Assembly (NCBI GenBank): GCA_028291515.1
Contig: JAQGHU010000112.1
Location: 1-49,904 of the forward strand
Source: Schlesneria sp.
Lineage (GTDB): Bacteria > Planctomycetota > Planctomycetia > Planctomycetales > Planctomycetaceae
Direction: 5' to 3'
DNA length: 49,904 nucleotides
Each line of letters starts with the position of its first letter. Position 1 is the stretch's first letter. The notes beneath the pieces were generated by a model, which saw only the letters and a list, made by a program, of their open reading frames with translations, searched no databases and had not been told where the DNA came from. This document shows, piece after piece, positions 8,250 through 17,371 of this stretch. A program made the position numbers and the translations under genes.

Positions 8250-9176
8250 TCAGGCGACTTTGCTGGTCGGTGTCATGGAGCGACCAGTCAAGCGGCTGCG
8301 GAAGCCGTCCGAGTGCTGTTGGAATAGGCGCAGGACTCCGTCTTCCAGCATGGGGAGCGCGACGTGGAGTGCTCGTCGGATCTTGCGAGTCTGCAGCGAT
8401 GTTTCGCCGCAGCCGAAGCCGCTGGGTCGATCGATCAGGAATTCGGCGGGAGGGATCGGAGTTGGCAACTGGAAGTGGTGGGCCAATCGTCGAGCAAACT
8501 GAACTGGATTCGCTCGTTCAGCTCCAGCGATGTGATAGATCCCCGAGAGGCCTGCCGACCAGGCGCGGCTGACGATGTCCGCCAGATCCGTGGCCAGGAT
8601 GGGCGATCCATGGCGGAAGTAATCCATGCCGTTTGTCTGACCCTGTTCGAGTTGCTCGATCAGCGTTTCAATCCAGCCTGTCCGGCCACCGGGCAACCAG
8701 CCGAATGCGTGTGTGCGGACGATCAATGAATCCGAACTGGCTTCGGCTGCTGCTTCAATTTGTCGCAGATGTTCGGCGGCTGCGCTGGGGCAATAGCTTT
8801 GGCTGCTTTCCGAGTGAAACATCCAGGGGCCGGTGAAGACGGCACCCGAGGAGATCAACGTCAGATGCGCTTTCGCATCGCGAGCTGCGGTGATCCAGTT
8901 TTTAGCTTGTTGAATGGCCGCTTCGTTGGGTTGACCGCTTCCTTCCCAACCGGTGTTCGTGCTTTCGCCGCAGAAGATGACGCGTTGTGGCTTCACTCGA
9001 TTCATTGTTTCGCGAACCGACTCGGGCGATGAGTCGGAGAGGGGCAGGATTTCGCAACCACCGAACGTGACTGGTTCGGACAACGACACCCCGGCCACTG
9101 CTTGCGAGCGAGCCAGGCAAACGGCCAGATTGCCCCCAACGACCGTTTCAATACCAGCGACCAGAACCTTGTTCAC
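8250..9176 (-). CDS. Atypical extended SDR / RmlD-like nucleotide-sugar protein
   Basis: A 308-residue protein resembling dTDP-4-dehydrorhamnose reductase-type short-chain dehydrogenases. It starts with a beta strand and a glycine-rich turn (KVLVAGIETVVGGNLA) in place of the usual GxxGxxG. Further RmlD-like features are SSGAVFTGP, RTHAFGW, HGSPILATDLADIV and GIYHIAGAER. The catalytic YxxxK pair is not evident: a Tyr occurs in SYCPSAAAEH, but the lysine four residues later is absent. It may therefore bind nucleotide without ordinary reductase activity. It is alone between two convergent hairpins. The family call is fairly sure; the reaction is unknown. Confidence 0.75.
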   Translation of the reverse strand: MNKVLVAGIETVVGGNLAVCLARSQAVAGVSLSEPVTFGGCEILPLSDSSPESVRETMNRVKPQRVIFCGESTNTGWEGSGQPNEAAIQQAKNWITAARDAKAHLTLISSGAVFTGPWMFHSESSQSYCPSAAAEHLRQIEAAAEASSDSLIVRTHAFGWLPGGRTGWIETLIEQLEQGQTNGMDYFRHGSPILATDLADIVSRAWSAGLSGIYHIAGAERANPVQFARRLAHHFQLPTPIPPAEFLIDRPSGFGCGETSLQTRKIRRALHVALPMLEDGVLRLFQQHSDGFRSRLTGRSMTPTSKVA

Positions 9177-9357
9177 GCGATGCCTCCATGCTTTGCGCGT
9201 CAGGAATTCGTCATGTCACCGCCAAAGAAGCGCGATGAGCGACGGGAGTATATTTTTTAAGCTCGGACGAGCCAACCCCAATCGCGGGCCACAGGGGGGA
9301 AATCCGCAACTCCTGAAGACATCACGATCAATGCATGGTGACCGCTGTGACTGCAAC

Positions 9358-9391
9358 AAAAAAAGCGAACCCGAAACAAGTTCGGGTTCGC
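9358..9391 (-). terminator. Rho-independent terminator of the large secreted protein gene
   Basis: An 11-bp perfect stem (GCGAACCCGAA and its complement, 9365-9375 and 9381-9391). When read on the minus strand it is followed by seven T (A-run 9358-9364). It lies about 75 bp after the stop of the 700-residue protein gene. Confidence 0.88.
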
Positions 9392-9466
9392 TCGGTATAC
9401 CTCATGACCACGGTCGCAACGATCTGCAGTGCAGATTTGCCGCAGCAACCGTGGGGATTGAACATA

Positions 9467-11569
9467 CTATTTCTGGTCGGCGTATACCTTGGTCGCTTCT
9501 TCTCGCACGACGGGTTCCTGCAGGCTGGCCGCGGTCATGCGAACTCGCATGCGGTGGTTACCTTCTTGAACACCCTTCACATGCACGCGGTAGACCGCTT
9601 CGCCGCCCGGGGCAATCTGTTCGAGCGACTTGAACAGAATCTGTCGGCCTTCCACGATCGCGTTGACGGGAGCCTTGAAGTTCTTCAGTTCCATTTCGGG
9701 TGGCAGCTCGCAGGCGATGGTGACGCCCGTGGCAGCCTTGGAACCTTCGTTCTTCACGCGAATTTCATAAGCCGTTTCTGCTCCGATTTCGACGGGATCG
9801 TCGAGGTCAACCAGTGTCATGGTGAGCGATGCCGTGCCATCGACGCGAGTTTGAGTCTTGGCTTCAGCACGAACTCCCGAATCTGACAAGACCGAAACTG
9901 TATGCGAGAAGTCACCCATTGCGACGGGAGACAGGTCGCAGCTCACTTGCACGTTCTGACCGGGTTCGAGACGACCGACAAACCATTGGACGTTCTTGAT
10001 CGATGTTTCAAATTTGCCGCTGTGATCAGCCGACACAAACTTGAAGCCTTCGGGGACCGCGTGGGCAATTCGAACATTGTTGTTGGCGACACTGCCATCG
10101 TTGGTCACCGTCAGCGTGTACTTGGCGTTGCGGCCTTTGTATCGCAGGGCTGGACCATCGATCGCAATCTTCATGCTGGGGGCAATGACGTTCAACTGAG
10201 CTGAAGTCGTCGCACTGGCATCGGAACTGGAGGTCGCAGTGACACCGATCGACTGCTGACCGCCCTTGATGGCAGACAGCGGCAATCGGACCGAGCGAGT
10301 CTCGCCGGGGCTCAGCGAGCCAACTTCCATGATCAGACGTTCGCCAGGCGAACGGTGTTCCAATCCATCCGAAAGGCGAGCTTCCACTTTGACGTTGTGA
10401 GCAGTGCCTGTCCCAGGATTGGAAACGATGATCATTTGTGGAGCTGGATCGCCCAAGGTGACTTCTGCAGGGCCTTTCAGCGCCACCTTCAACATGGGCT
10501 CTTCAACCTGGAACGAAGCCGAGGCCGTTCCCGTGAAGCGGACTTGTGCAGTCGCCCCCAGATCGCCACGGCGGCTGGGAATCAGTTTGATCAGAATCTT
10601 GTGTTCAGCACCAGGGGCCATCGAATCGAATGACCACGTGACCTTGTCGCCGGATGCGACTGGCTTCGGTTCGGCACTGGTCAATCGCACCGTTCCAGCG
10701 AACTGACCGTCGATGGCGACTTGCGTGGTCGGTACTGAACCGGTGTTCTTGACATGCAGTTCGAGGAGGCATTCCTGACCGACGTTGATTTCACCCTTCT
10801 TGGTCCACTCGATCGTGATTTGTGGTGTCTGTGGGCTGTTGTCGACAGCCGCAGGCGATGCAGTCGCACCAACTGTCCGAGCGGCTGTTTTCGTGACTGG
10901 CGCGACCGGGGCCGTTGGAGCAGCAGGTGTGTTGGCCGAACCACCGAGTTCAGGCATCGGCGGAGCCGTTGATCGCTTGGGAGCCGATTCGGAACGAGCT
11001 TGCTGAATCATTTTGCGTTCAGCTTCAGGCGGCAGTCTGTCATACCCCGCTTGAATGACTTTGTTTTCGGTAGCGGACGGGATCGGCCTGGCACCTCGAG
11101 CGCCGGGAGCGAACTTCCGTGCGTCGGCGGCCGGAACGGCGTCAAAGCCAGCAGATGCAGTCTTTGTCAGCGGAGCCTTGGCCGGAGCGGTCGCTGCAGC
11201 AGCAGGGGCTTCTGGCGACTCCGCTTCCCAAACGGTAGACGCTGCAGAGGGCTGCGACTTGGGTGCCTGTTCGGTGAACAGCTCGTCGTAGTAGTTTTTG
11301 GCGGTCGCCTTGTCAGCAGCAGGCTTTTGGGCCACTGCTTTGTCGGCGTCCTTATCGGCCTTGTCGGCAGCTAACTTATCAGCGGCTGAGGCATCGCGCA
11401 CGTACTTACTGGGAAGTCCCGCAGAAGGCGGAATCGCCTGGCGGCCTCGCAAAATAAGCGGGCGTTGACCACCTGGAGGAACACCGAGCGACGGGTCAGC
11501 GGCAAAACTGACTCCGTTGTTCAGTGCCATGACTCCAGAAATTGCGAGAATCCAAGTCCCGCGTCGCAT
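9467..11569 (-). CDS. Large exported protein with repeated DUF11/CARDB-like beta-sandwich domains
   Basis: About 700 residues. A signal peptide (MRRGTWILAISGVMALNNGVSFA) is followed by a long low-complexity region rich in Ala, Lys, Asp and Pro (to about residue 270). Then come at least four immunoglobulin-like modules with the recurrent pattern of DUF11-type domains: LELHVKNTGSVP, MIIVSNPGTGTA, YTLTVTNDGSVA and YEIRVKNEGSKA, each followed by a threonine-rich strand and GxxxxV. ATG 11569 has AAGGAG at good spacing and begins the signal peptide, so the longer frame is rejected. Planctomycetes have many such proteins, presumed to be part of or attached to the cell envelope. Monocistronic with its own terminator. 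Confidence 0.88.
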   Translation of the reverse strand: MRRGTWILAISGVMALNNGVSFAADPSLGVPPGGQRPLILRGRQAIPPSAGLPSKYVRDASAADKLAADKADKDADKAVAQKPAADKATAKNYYDELFTEQAPKSQPSAASTVWEAESPEAPAAAATAPAKAPLTKTASAGFDAVPAADARKFAPGARGARPIPSATENKVIQAGYDRLPPEAERKMIQQARSESAPKRSTAPPMPELGGSANTPAAPTAPVAPVTKTAARTVGATASPAAVDNSPQTPQITIEWTKKGEINVGQECLLELHVKNTGSVPTTQVAIDGQFAGTVRLTSAEPKPVASGDKVTWSFDSMAPGAEHKILIKLIPSRRGDLGATAQVRFTGTASASFQVEEPMLKVALKGPAEVTLGDPAPQMIIVSNPGTGTAHNVKVEARLSDGLEHRSPGERLIMEVGSLSPGETRSVRLPLSAIKGGQQSIGVTATSSSDASATTSAQLNVIAPSMKIAIDGPALRYKGRNAKYTLTVTNDGSVANNNVRIAHAVPEGFKFVSADHSGKFETSIKNVQWFVGRLEPGQNVQVSCDLSPVAMGDFSHTVSVLSDSGVRAEAKTQTRVDGTASLTMTLVDLDDPVEIGAETAYEIRVKNEGSKAATGVTIACELPPEMELKNFKAPVNAIVEGRQILFKSLEQIAPGGEAVYRVHVKGVQEGNHRMRVRMTAASLQEPVVREEATKVYADQK

Positions 11570-11931
11570 AGTCGGCTCCTTCCGCGGATGTGTAACCGCC
11601 AGACAAACGGCTGACGAACCAGCCTTCAAATGTGACGTGTATACGGAACGGCTCGAAACACCGAGCCTCATCCTTCGTATCGGTTGTAGCGGTCGACGCG
11701 ATACAGCCGATTTGGGAAACTGTACTGATTTTTCCCAAAGATCCGGTTTTGGCGGTTGTTAGGGCGGAGTTTGGCCACGGATGGAACACGGACTAAACAC
11801 GGATCAGACGAAGAGAGTGAAAGAGATAGCCGTTGTGCGCAAGGGAACTTGACAGCACCGGCAAATTGTGCCGATTGACCAGACGATCAGGAGGGAGCGG
11901 AGCAGCTCGCAAGCTGCGCGTGGTCTCGTCT
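11570..11931. other. Intergenic region with repeat-like and hairpin sequences
   Basis: About 360 bp without a gene. It must contain the promoter of the minus-strand DUF11-type gene. At 11774-11806 the hexamer CACGGA occurs three times at 11-12 bp intervals (CCACGGAT, ACACGGAC, ACACGGAT), a kind of dispersed intergenic repeat I associate with several bacterial phyla. At 11881-11931 AGACGA and TCGTCT enclose a stem GCAGCT/AGCTGC and may end the EF-hand transcript. Confidence 0.45.
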
Positions 11932-12519
11932 CTACCTGATGTCGTCGTCTGAAATCACGCCATCGACATTTCGGTCGAGCTGTGCAAATTGCGCGGGAGT
12001 GCCGAGGAACTCCGTTGGCGACAGTGCTTGATCACGATTGCGATCCATGGCGGTGAACCAGCGCGGAAGATTTGTCGAGACGAGACTTGGTGCCACTGCT
12101 TCGGATTGTGGTCGAGCGATTCGCAGCCGTCCGAAACGACCGCCGATTGGACCGCGATATAGTTTGACGGTGATACTAAGTGGCATGTCGTTGCGTGCCA
12201 GTAACTCGTTACCAGCGGGAATGCCATCTCCGGGCTTTGACGTAAGGCGGTTTGCGGCGGTCAACTCTCTCAGATCCAGTTGATTGTCGGCATTCGTGTC
12301 CAGGTGATCGAACAGGTTGTACCCACGAAACAAGACCGTCACATTGATTTGCGAGGCGGCCCCCGCTGCCAGCAAGTCGATAACCGACTTCAATTCCGCC
12401 TCGTTCAATTGTTTGTCACCATCACGATCTGCGACGGGGACAAAAGGGACTAACCACTCCAAATTCGGATCCGCCTGGATCGTCGCGATGTCGAGCGATC
12501 GCCGATCGCCGCGAGCCAT
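11932..12519 (-). CDS. EF-hand protein, probably a 5'-truncated gene
   Basis: A 195-residue frame with four EF-hand calcium loops: DRDGDKQLNEAE, DTNADNQLDLRE, DRNRDQALSPTE and DRNVDGVISDDD. There is no signal peptide and the protein starts directly in helical sequence. The codons just before ATG 12519 (reading GAQQYLLGEIN) continue the same character but end at an in-frame TAA at 12565-12567. This suggests that the N-terminal part of a longer exported EF-hand protein has been lost. ATG 12519 has no good ribosome site. It may be a pseudogene, or start at ATT 12555. Calcium binding by the remaining loops is expected from their D-x-D/N-x-D spacing, although the second and third loops lack the usual central Gly. 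Confidence 0.6.
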   Translation of the reverse strand: MARGDRRSLDIATIQADPNLEWLVPFVPVADRDGDKQLNEAELKSVIDLLAAGAASQINVTVLFRGYNLFDHLDTNADNQLDLRELTAANRLTSKPGDGIPAGNELLARNDMPLSITVKLYRGPIGGRFGRLRIARPQSEAVAPSLVSTNLPRWFTAMDRNRDQALSPTEFLGTPAQFAQLDRNVDGVISDDDIR

Positions 12520-12576
12520 GTTGATTTCGCCAAGTAAATACTGTTGCGCCCCAATGCGAGCAGCTTACGACCTCAT

Positions 12577-12596
12577 ATTCTAATGATCGTTAGAAT
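12577..12596. promoter_or_regulatory. 20-bp palindrome (7-6-7 dyad), candidate operator
   Basis: ATTCTAA, six bases (TGATCG), TTAGAAT: arms match perfectly. It lies between the minus-strand EF-hand gene (58 bp before its ATG) and the plus-strand PhyH gene. Two degenerate relatives lie at 14826-14851 and 17372-17397. The right arm reads as TAGAAT on both strands, so a -10 element is an alternative reading. Confidence 0.5.
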
Positions 12597-12705
12597 GTTT
12601 TACCGCTGTGTCAATCGGGTTGCAAGCAATTTGCCGGTTGGCAACGACGAAATGCGCCGGGCAAAGGTGCTTCAGTAACCACGCGTCGGCCGATTCAATC
12701 GCTGG

Positions 12706-12748
12706 TTGACAGACACTCTGACGATCGTAAAAGTGTTACTGCGATCGG
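12706..12748 (+). promoter_or_regulatory. Candidate promoter/operator of the first PhyH gene
   Basis: TTGACA at 12706-12711 is a good -35; 17 bp later comes a weak AAAAGT. The 11-mer CTGACGATCGT at 12718-12728, with the palindromic core ACGATCGT, lies between them, and a second GATCG follows at 12743. The identical 11-mer is found in front of the second PhyH gene. Confidence 0.45.
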
Positions 12749-12791
12749 CAGTGGGACGTGGAACAACTGCTCGATTTGGAGCAAGATCCCC

Positions 12792-13595
12792 GTGGAGCAC
12801 CAGTCCAGAATGTCGACTCAAATGCAATCTGCAACTGTGAACGAACAGATCATTAACGACTATCGCGAAACCGGCTTGGCGGTTCTGCGTGGTGTTTTCA
12901 GTTTGGCAGAAATCAAAGCGGTGTCTGATGAAGCGGACAGGGCACTCCAATTAACCAATCTGATCGACTCGAATAACCTCCGCTGTCGGTGGCAGAACCA
13001 CTATCAGACCGAAGAATGTCGATTCGATTGCTTCGATCCGATCATAGACTTAAGTCCGACGATCGAGCGAATGGCGCGCGACCAGCGTGTGCTCGACATT
13101 GTGTCGTCGCTGTATGGCGAAGAAACCTGTCTGTTCAAAGACAAGCTGATCTATAAGCCACCTGGTGCGAAGGGTTATGGCCTGCACCAGGATTACATTG
13201 GTTGGGAAAGCTTTCCCCGCAGCTTTGTGACGGTCCTGATTCCGATCGACCCGGCAACCGATGCCAATGGTGCGACCGAAGTCTTTCCTGGCCTGCACAA
13301 GCAAGGCTTTCTGTCCGCCATGGACGGCGACTACCACGAACTGCCGTTGTCAGCCGTTGAGGGGACAGCAGGGGTCAGACTGTGTCTGGAGCCAGGTGAT
13401 CTGGCGGTGTTCGACGGGATGCTGCCGCACCGCTCGGCCGCCAACGAATCCAGCAACTGGCGCCGTCAGTTGTACCTCAGCTACAATGCCAAGTCGGATG
13501 GTGGCGAACAACGCAACGCACACTATCGCGAATTTCACACTTGGTTGAAACAAAAGTACGCCGACTATGGGAAGCACGGCACGTACTACGTTTAA
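12792..13595 (+). CDS. PhyH-family Fe(II)/2-oxoglutarate dioxygenase, paralogue 1
   Basis: A 267-residue phytanoyl-CoA dioxygenase-type protein. The facial triad is visible as HQD (H132, D134) in YGLHQDYIG and the distal His in MLPHRSA (H213); the 2-oxoglutarate-binding Arg follows in NWRRQLYLSY. Family hallmarks LFKDKLIYKPPG and ATEVFPGLH are present. Such enzymes hydroxylate small molecules or lipids; the substrate cannot be read from sequence. It is clearly paralogous to the gene at 17735-18544, sharing LFKDKLI(F/Y)KPPGA, FPRSF(L/V)TVLIPID and SDGG(D/E)QR. Start GTG 12792 or ATG 12810; neither has an ideally placed ribosome site (GGAG 11-13 bp away). It appears monocistronic. Confidence 0.88.
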   Translation: MEHQSRMSTQMQSATVNEQIINDYRETGLAVLRGVFSLAEIKAVSDEADRALQLTNLIDSNNLRCRWQNHYQTEECRFDCFDPIIDLSPTIERMARDQRVLDIVSSLYGEETCLFKDKLIYKPPGAKGYGLHQDYIGWESFPRSFVTVLIPIDPATDANGATEVFPGLHKQGFLSAMDGDYHELPLSAVEGTAGVRLCLEPGDLAVFDGMLPHRSAANESSNWRRQLYLSYNAKSDGGEQRNAHYREFHTWLKQKYADYGKHGTYYV

Positions 13596-13615
13596 CGAAC
13601 GCCAATCAAACAACC

Positions 13616-13643
13616 GTAGCTCTCCACAAGGGTGGAGAGCTAC
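13616..13643. terminator. Hairpin terminator between convergent genes
   Basis: A perfect 12-bp stem GTAGCTCTCCAC and its complement with a 4-base loop, followed by TTTG. It lies between the PhyH gene and the convergent DUF1559 gene. Confidence 0.75.
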
Positions 13644-13678
13644 TTTGAATGCGCTAATCGCCAATCCGCAGATTTCGT

Positions 13679-14743
13679 TTAGAAGTCGGCGACAATTTCA
13701 CGGCCGGATCGAGTCGCGACGGATTGCCAAACGGCGCGATTGACCAGTTGACTCGTGAACTTTACAGCACCGTCACACATCAGGACGTTGACTCCACCCG
13801 GATGCAGGCTGCGTGCGGCTTTCCATCCCATGGCGGTGTAACCGAAGTCGGCTGCGTTCAAGACGCAATCCATACTCTTCGAGTTCGGCGTGAAGTAGTG
13901 GTTGTACGAAGCACAGCGGATTTCTCCCGCATACCAGTTGAACTGGCGACGTTGCGAAAGATTGTAGAACGGTGGACTCGCACAAGCGGTTTCCGTCAGA
14001 TAGAGACCTGACGTATAGCCCAGATATCCATACACACGGCGAGGGTCGATTGTGGCAGGCAGCGTCGCGGCAGAATCAGGTCCGGCACCGAGCATGCTTT
14101 CGGAAAATGCGGCCGTATTGCTGCTGCCGTCGGTGATGTCTTCGATGCGGACCTTTGAATCAGCGAAGAACACACCATCGGCATCCAGCGGCGAACCACT
14201 TGCCTGAACATTGCCGCCGAGGGTGTCGAGGCCGCTTCCCTGATTCGCACAGTAGTTGGTCGGAGCCAACTGCGTGATTCCGTATCCACCATCAACCGGC
14301 TTACCGATGTCGCTAGGACAGAGATACAACGGAATCAGGGTTTGAACGGCCCGTTGAGTATTCACATCACCTCCGGCGATGGTCGTCGTGGTACCGACCG
14401 TGGCATAAGTCGGCAATGACAGATCCATCAGATTCCCGACGTTGGTTTGTTCGATGTATGGGAGCAAATAGGCCAGCACACCCCAGCCTCCGGCGGAGTA
14501 ATTGTATGCTGTTCCACCCGGGCAAAGATTCGGTGGGAATGTCTTATGCACGTCATGGTAGTTATGCACTGCCAGTCCCAACTGCTTCAGATTGTTGGTG
14601 CATTGGATGCGACGTGCCGACTCACGCGCCCGTTGAACAGCGGGCAGCAACAAGCCAATCAGGACCGCAATGATCGAAATCACGACGAGTAGTTCAATTA
14701 ATGTGAATCCGCGACGGCTAACAAGTGATTTCGATGAATTCAT
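13679..14743 (-). CDS. DUF1559 family protein with pseudopilin N-terminus
   Basis: A 354-residue protein. The N-terminus is a class III/type II signal ([18 protein letters not shown]) to be cut by prepilin peptidase after Gly, leaving a methylated Phe and a membrane helix. [20 protein letters not shown] and VHNYHDVH follow, the standard start of the planctomycete DUF1559 (SBP_bac_10) family. The C-terminal signature is [19 protein letters not shown] 14743 is preceded by AAGGAAC. These proteins exist in dozens of paralogues in planctomycetes and are thought to form pseudopilus-like or surface structures; the role of this one is unknown. A 26-bp element at 14826-14851 upstream is shared with the TPR gene. 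Confidence 0.93.
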   Translation of the reverse strand: MNSSKSLVSRRGFTLIELLVVISIIAVLIGLLLPAVQRARESARRIQCTNNLKQLGLAVHNYHDVHKTFPPNLCPGGTAYNYSAGGWGVLAYLLPYIEQTNVGNLMDLSLPTYATVGTTTTIAGGDVNTQRAVQTLIPLYLCPSDIGKPVDGGYGITQLAPTNYCANQGSGLDTLGGNVQASGSPLDADGVFFADSKVRIEDITDGSSNTAAFSESMLGAGPDSAATLPATIDPRRVYGYLGYTSGLYLTETACASPPFYNLSQRRQFNWYAGEIRCASYNHYFTPNSKSMDCVLNAADFGYTAMGWKAARSLHPGGVNVLMCDGAVKFTSQLVNRAVWQSVATRSGREIVADF

Positions 14744-14825
14744 TGGGGTTCCTTGTTCGGCGAGAGGAAGTATCAAGAGGGAGCAGATTAACTGTGGAGA
14801 AGGCGGGAGCCAGTCCGTGGGCCGT

Positions 14826-14851
14826 AACATTCTAATATTTGTGAGATTGTC
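14826..14851 (-). promoter_or_regulatory. Conserved upstream element of the DUF1559 gene
   Basis: This 26-bp stretch matches 22 of 26 positions of 17372-17397, upstream of the TPR gene, and lies at a similar distance from the start codon (83 versus 91 bp). Both contain a degenerate form of the 7-6-7 dyad seen at 12577-12596 (ATTCTAA, six bases, TGAGATT). It may be a promoter core (TAGAAT on the minus strand) or an operator. Confidence 0.5.
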
Positions 14852-14917
14852 ATAACGCCAGAAAGCGTTGTCAACTCAACTGCGGTTAATCCAGACTAAC
14901 TTCAGGTTGGTTCAGGC

Positions 14918-17281
14918 TCACAAATTGCCGCGGCCTGCAGGCAGAAAAATCCACCGCTCGCCTTCTTGCTTCCACTCTTGGGTTAAGGAGGGCACGGCCT
15001 CGCCACGAGCGATGCGAAGCCCGTCGATGCGAATATGCACGCTGGCATTTGGTGGATTGGCACCCAAGATTTCAACATCCAAAGTGGCGTCGCGTTCGAG
15101 CGTCGCCGGCGAAGCGAGTACCGGAATCGGATGGTCCATCGCCCAGACAAAGAGTTCTCGGCTTTGAACAGCGTCTGAGAGCTGGCGCATGGTCTTATAG
15201 TCACCCTTGAGCCAAGCCAGGGTGAACATTTTCGCTCGCGGTTCGAGCTCTTTCGGATAGCCAGGGTCTTCCGCGATGTAACCGTCGACCTGCGATGGTT
15301 GAAACCAGAACAGGCCCGCGATCAGCAGGATAGATGCGGCGGCGGCAACCAGACGCCAATCCTTCCACCATTCCCATCGCTCCTCGTGTTTGTTCCATTT
15401 CCCCTTTTTACTCTTGACCATTCGTACTAACGAGCCGTCAGCCTGCACCGAAAAGTGGCGGACGCACCTCTTACAAGTGATGGCCTTGCCCGGTTGCAGC
15501 ATGTCAGCGCGAATCGTATTCAGACCTTCGCAGGCCGGGCAACGAATATCGATGCTCATCTGAGGAGCTTGGCCGGCAGGCCGCGCCGGCGAACCGGTGA
15601 CAGCAAGGGTTGGTACGGTTTCGATCTCGCTCGCTGTCGTCCGGGTCCGATTCGCAAGGGGCTCGTCGACGTTGATGTCTGGAATCGGAGTCGGCGGTCC
15701 CTCATCAGAAATCGAGTCGATCGATGTTTCGGAGAGAAGGGTCACAGCGAGATCGTCGAAGGAAGTTGTCGAATCTGGAACTGTTGGCGCTGTGGCGGAA
15801 GAAGCTTTCTCTGTCAGTCGATCGGGAGCCACTGTCGGACGTGCCCGACGCGTGGAACTGCGGCTCACTGATTTGACAGGGGCTTTTGCAGGAGTCGCCT
15901 TCGAAATGGCCTTCGCAGCCGATTCCGCAGCGGGTTCCTGAATTTCGACCCCCAGATCGCTCAGGTGCTGGATCGCCTCCGGAAGGCCAGGCTGAGCTGC
16001 CAGTGCCGCTTGAAATTCTTCAATCGCCTGTTGCGTTTGCTCCTGGGCCAGACGAATGAGACCCAGATTGAGACGTGCCCCGGCAACACAACTGCGATGT
16101 TTCAACATCGCCGTCAATTCTGAAGATGCCAATGCGAAGCGGCCCGTCAATCGCAGGACGACCGCTCGGTTATAACGAGCGACAACGCTTTCGGGCATCA
16201 TTTTCAGCGACTGCTCATAGTCCTTCAACGCTTCTTCAAGGCGACCGCACATTGAAAACGCGTCGGCTCGCCAGCGAAGCGTGATGGGGTCGTCCGAGAA
16301 CAGTTGAAGTGCGCGTGTCAGATCGGTAACCGCCTGAGTCGCACTGCCGCTTAGTAACCGGATCCGACCACGCTGAAGCCAGGCCAGCCTCAGTTTGTCG
16401 TCCAGTCGCAACGCTTCGGAGTACAACGTTTCTGCAGTTCGCAGATCCTGTCGCTGATACGATTGGTTCGCCAATTGGTAGTAGACATCGGCACTTTGTG
16501 TGCCACCATCAGGACCCTGGGGGACGCCAATGTCGATCGCGGATCGATCACGCGATTCTTTCCCATCAATTCGTCCGTCCGCCGCCGACGCCAACAGTTC
16601 CAGAGCACAGATTAACCGGTCCGCTTGATCTTGCGCTAACTGAATTCGGGCCTGCAGTTGCATGGCCGCGCTCTCATGATGAGCACCTGCGAACTGCATT
16701 AACTGTTCAGAGGTCGTTCGCGACACGTTGAGTTCGGCGCGAAGTCGTGCGAGCGCGATGGGCGTGCAAGTCCCAAAGATGCGATGCAGAGACGGCGTCG
16801 TTTGGGGAAGGATTGACGAGCCGTCTGGCCCCGATTCAATCAAGGTTAGCACTGCATCGCAGAATTCCCACAACGAGGCTTCAAATGCTGGACTGGCCTC
16901 ACCCACTTGAACAGCGGTGCCCAGATCGTCGAGCAACGGCACGACATCCGACTGAGTCGTGCTACCCATTCTCAACAGAGCATCAATCGCTGACGTGGCG
17001 ACGACCGAGACCTGGCTAAGACTCTCAATCAGGCCGGCGGATTCCGCTCCGCAATGCAGTTGCGCCATGCGGGTGACTTGTTGAGACTTCTGCTTCCACT
17101 CGGCGAGTTCTGCGACCAGCGGCAACTTCGTCCGACCACACTCGCGAAGGACGCGCGCTAACGAAGGCAAGACATCCGTGAGAATCGAATGGTGCGCGTT
17201 CGGCTTTCCGAGGAGTTCGAGGCACGCCTCACAGAACTCTCGAAAGTGAAATTCGACGGGAATGTTTGCCAGTTGCGACAT
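14918..17281 (-). CDS. TPR-repeat membrane protein with zinc ribbon
   Basis: A 787-residue protein of mixed architecture. Residues about 1-260 are helical without a known domain. About 265-460 hold five or so tetratricopeptide repeats (YYQLANQSYQRQDLRTAETL, AWLQRGRIRLLSGSATQAV, ARYNRAVVLRLTGRFALAS, ARLNLGLIRLAQEQTQQAI). A long Thr/Ala/Pro linker follows, then a zinc ribbon (CPACEGLN and CKRCVRHF), one transmembrane helix (LVAAAASILLIAGLFWF), and a C-terminal extracytoplasmic domain of about 125 residues. The ribbon-helix-outer domain order is common in planctomycete proteins of unknown function. No enzyme motif is seen. It probably works in protein-protein interaction at the membrane. Confidence 0.8.
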   Translation of the reverse strand: MSQLANIPVEFHFREFCEACLELLGKPNAHHSILTDVLPSLARVLRECGRTKLPLVAELAEWKQKSQQVTRMAQLHCGAESAGLIESLSQVSVVATSAIDALLRMGSTTQSDVVPLLDDLGTAVQVGEASPAFEASLWEFCDAVLTLIESGPDGSSILPQTTPSLHRIFGTCTPIALARLRAELNVSRTTSEQLMQFAGAHHESAAMQLQARIQLAQDQADRLICALELLASAADGRIDGKESRDRSAIDIGVPQGPDGGTQSADVYYQLANQSYQRQDLRTAETLYSEALRLDDKLRLAWLQRGRIRLLSGSATQAVTDLTRALQLFSDDPITLRWRADAFSMCGRLEEALKDYEQSLKMMPESVVARYNRAVVLRLTGRFALASSELTAMLKHRSCVAGARLNLGLIRLAQEQTQQAIEEFQAALAAQPGLPEAIQHLSDLGVEIQEPAAESAAKAISKATPAKAPVKSVSRSSTRRARPTVAPDRLTEKASSATAPTVPDSTTSFDDLAVTLLSETSIDSISDEGPPTPIPDINVDEPLANRTRTTASEIETVPTLAVTGSPARPAGQAPQMSIDIRCPACEGLNTIRADMLQPGKAITCKRCVRHFSVQADGSLVRMVKSKKGKWNKHEERWEWWKDWRLVAAAASILLIAGLFWFQPSQVDGYIAEDPGYPKELEPRAKMFTLAWLKGDYKTMRQLSDAVQSRELFVWAMDHPIPVLASPATLERDATLDVEILGANPPNASVHIRIDGLRIARGEAVPSLTQEWKQEGERWIFLPAGRGNL

Positions 17282-17371
17282 CGGTCGGTCTCAAGTCACA
17301 ACCAAAGGGAAACAATTGCCTGCCATCAGACTCGTAATTCAAGGCAGGCGACCAAAGGCGGGAATTCTTAC

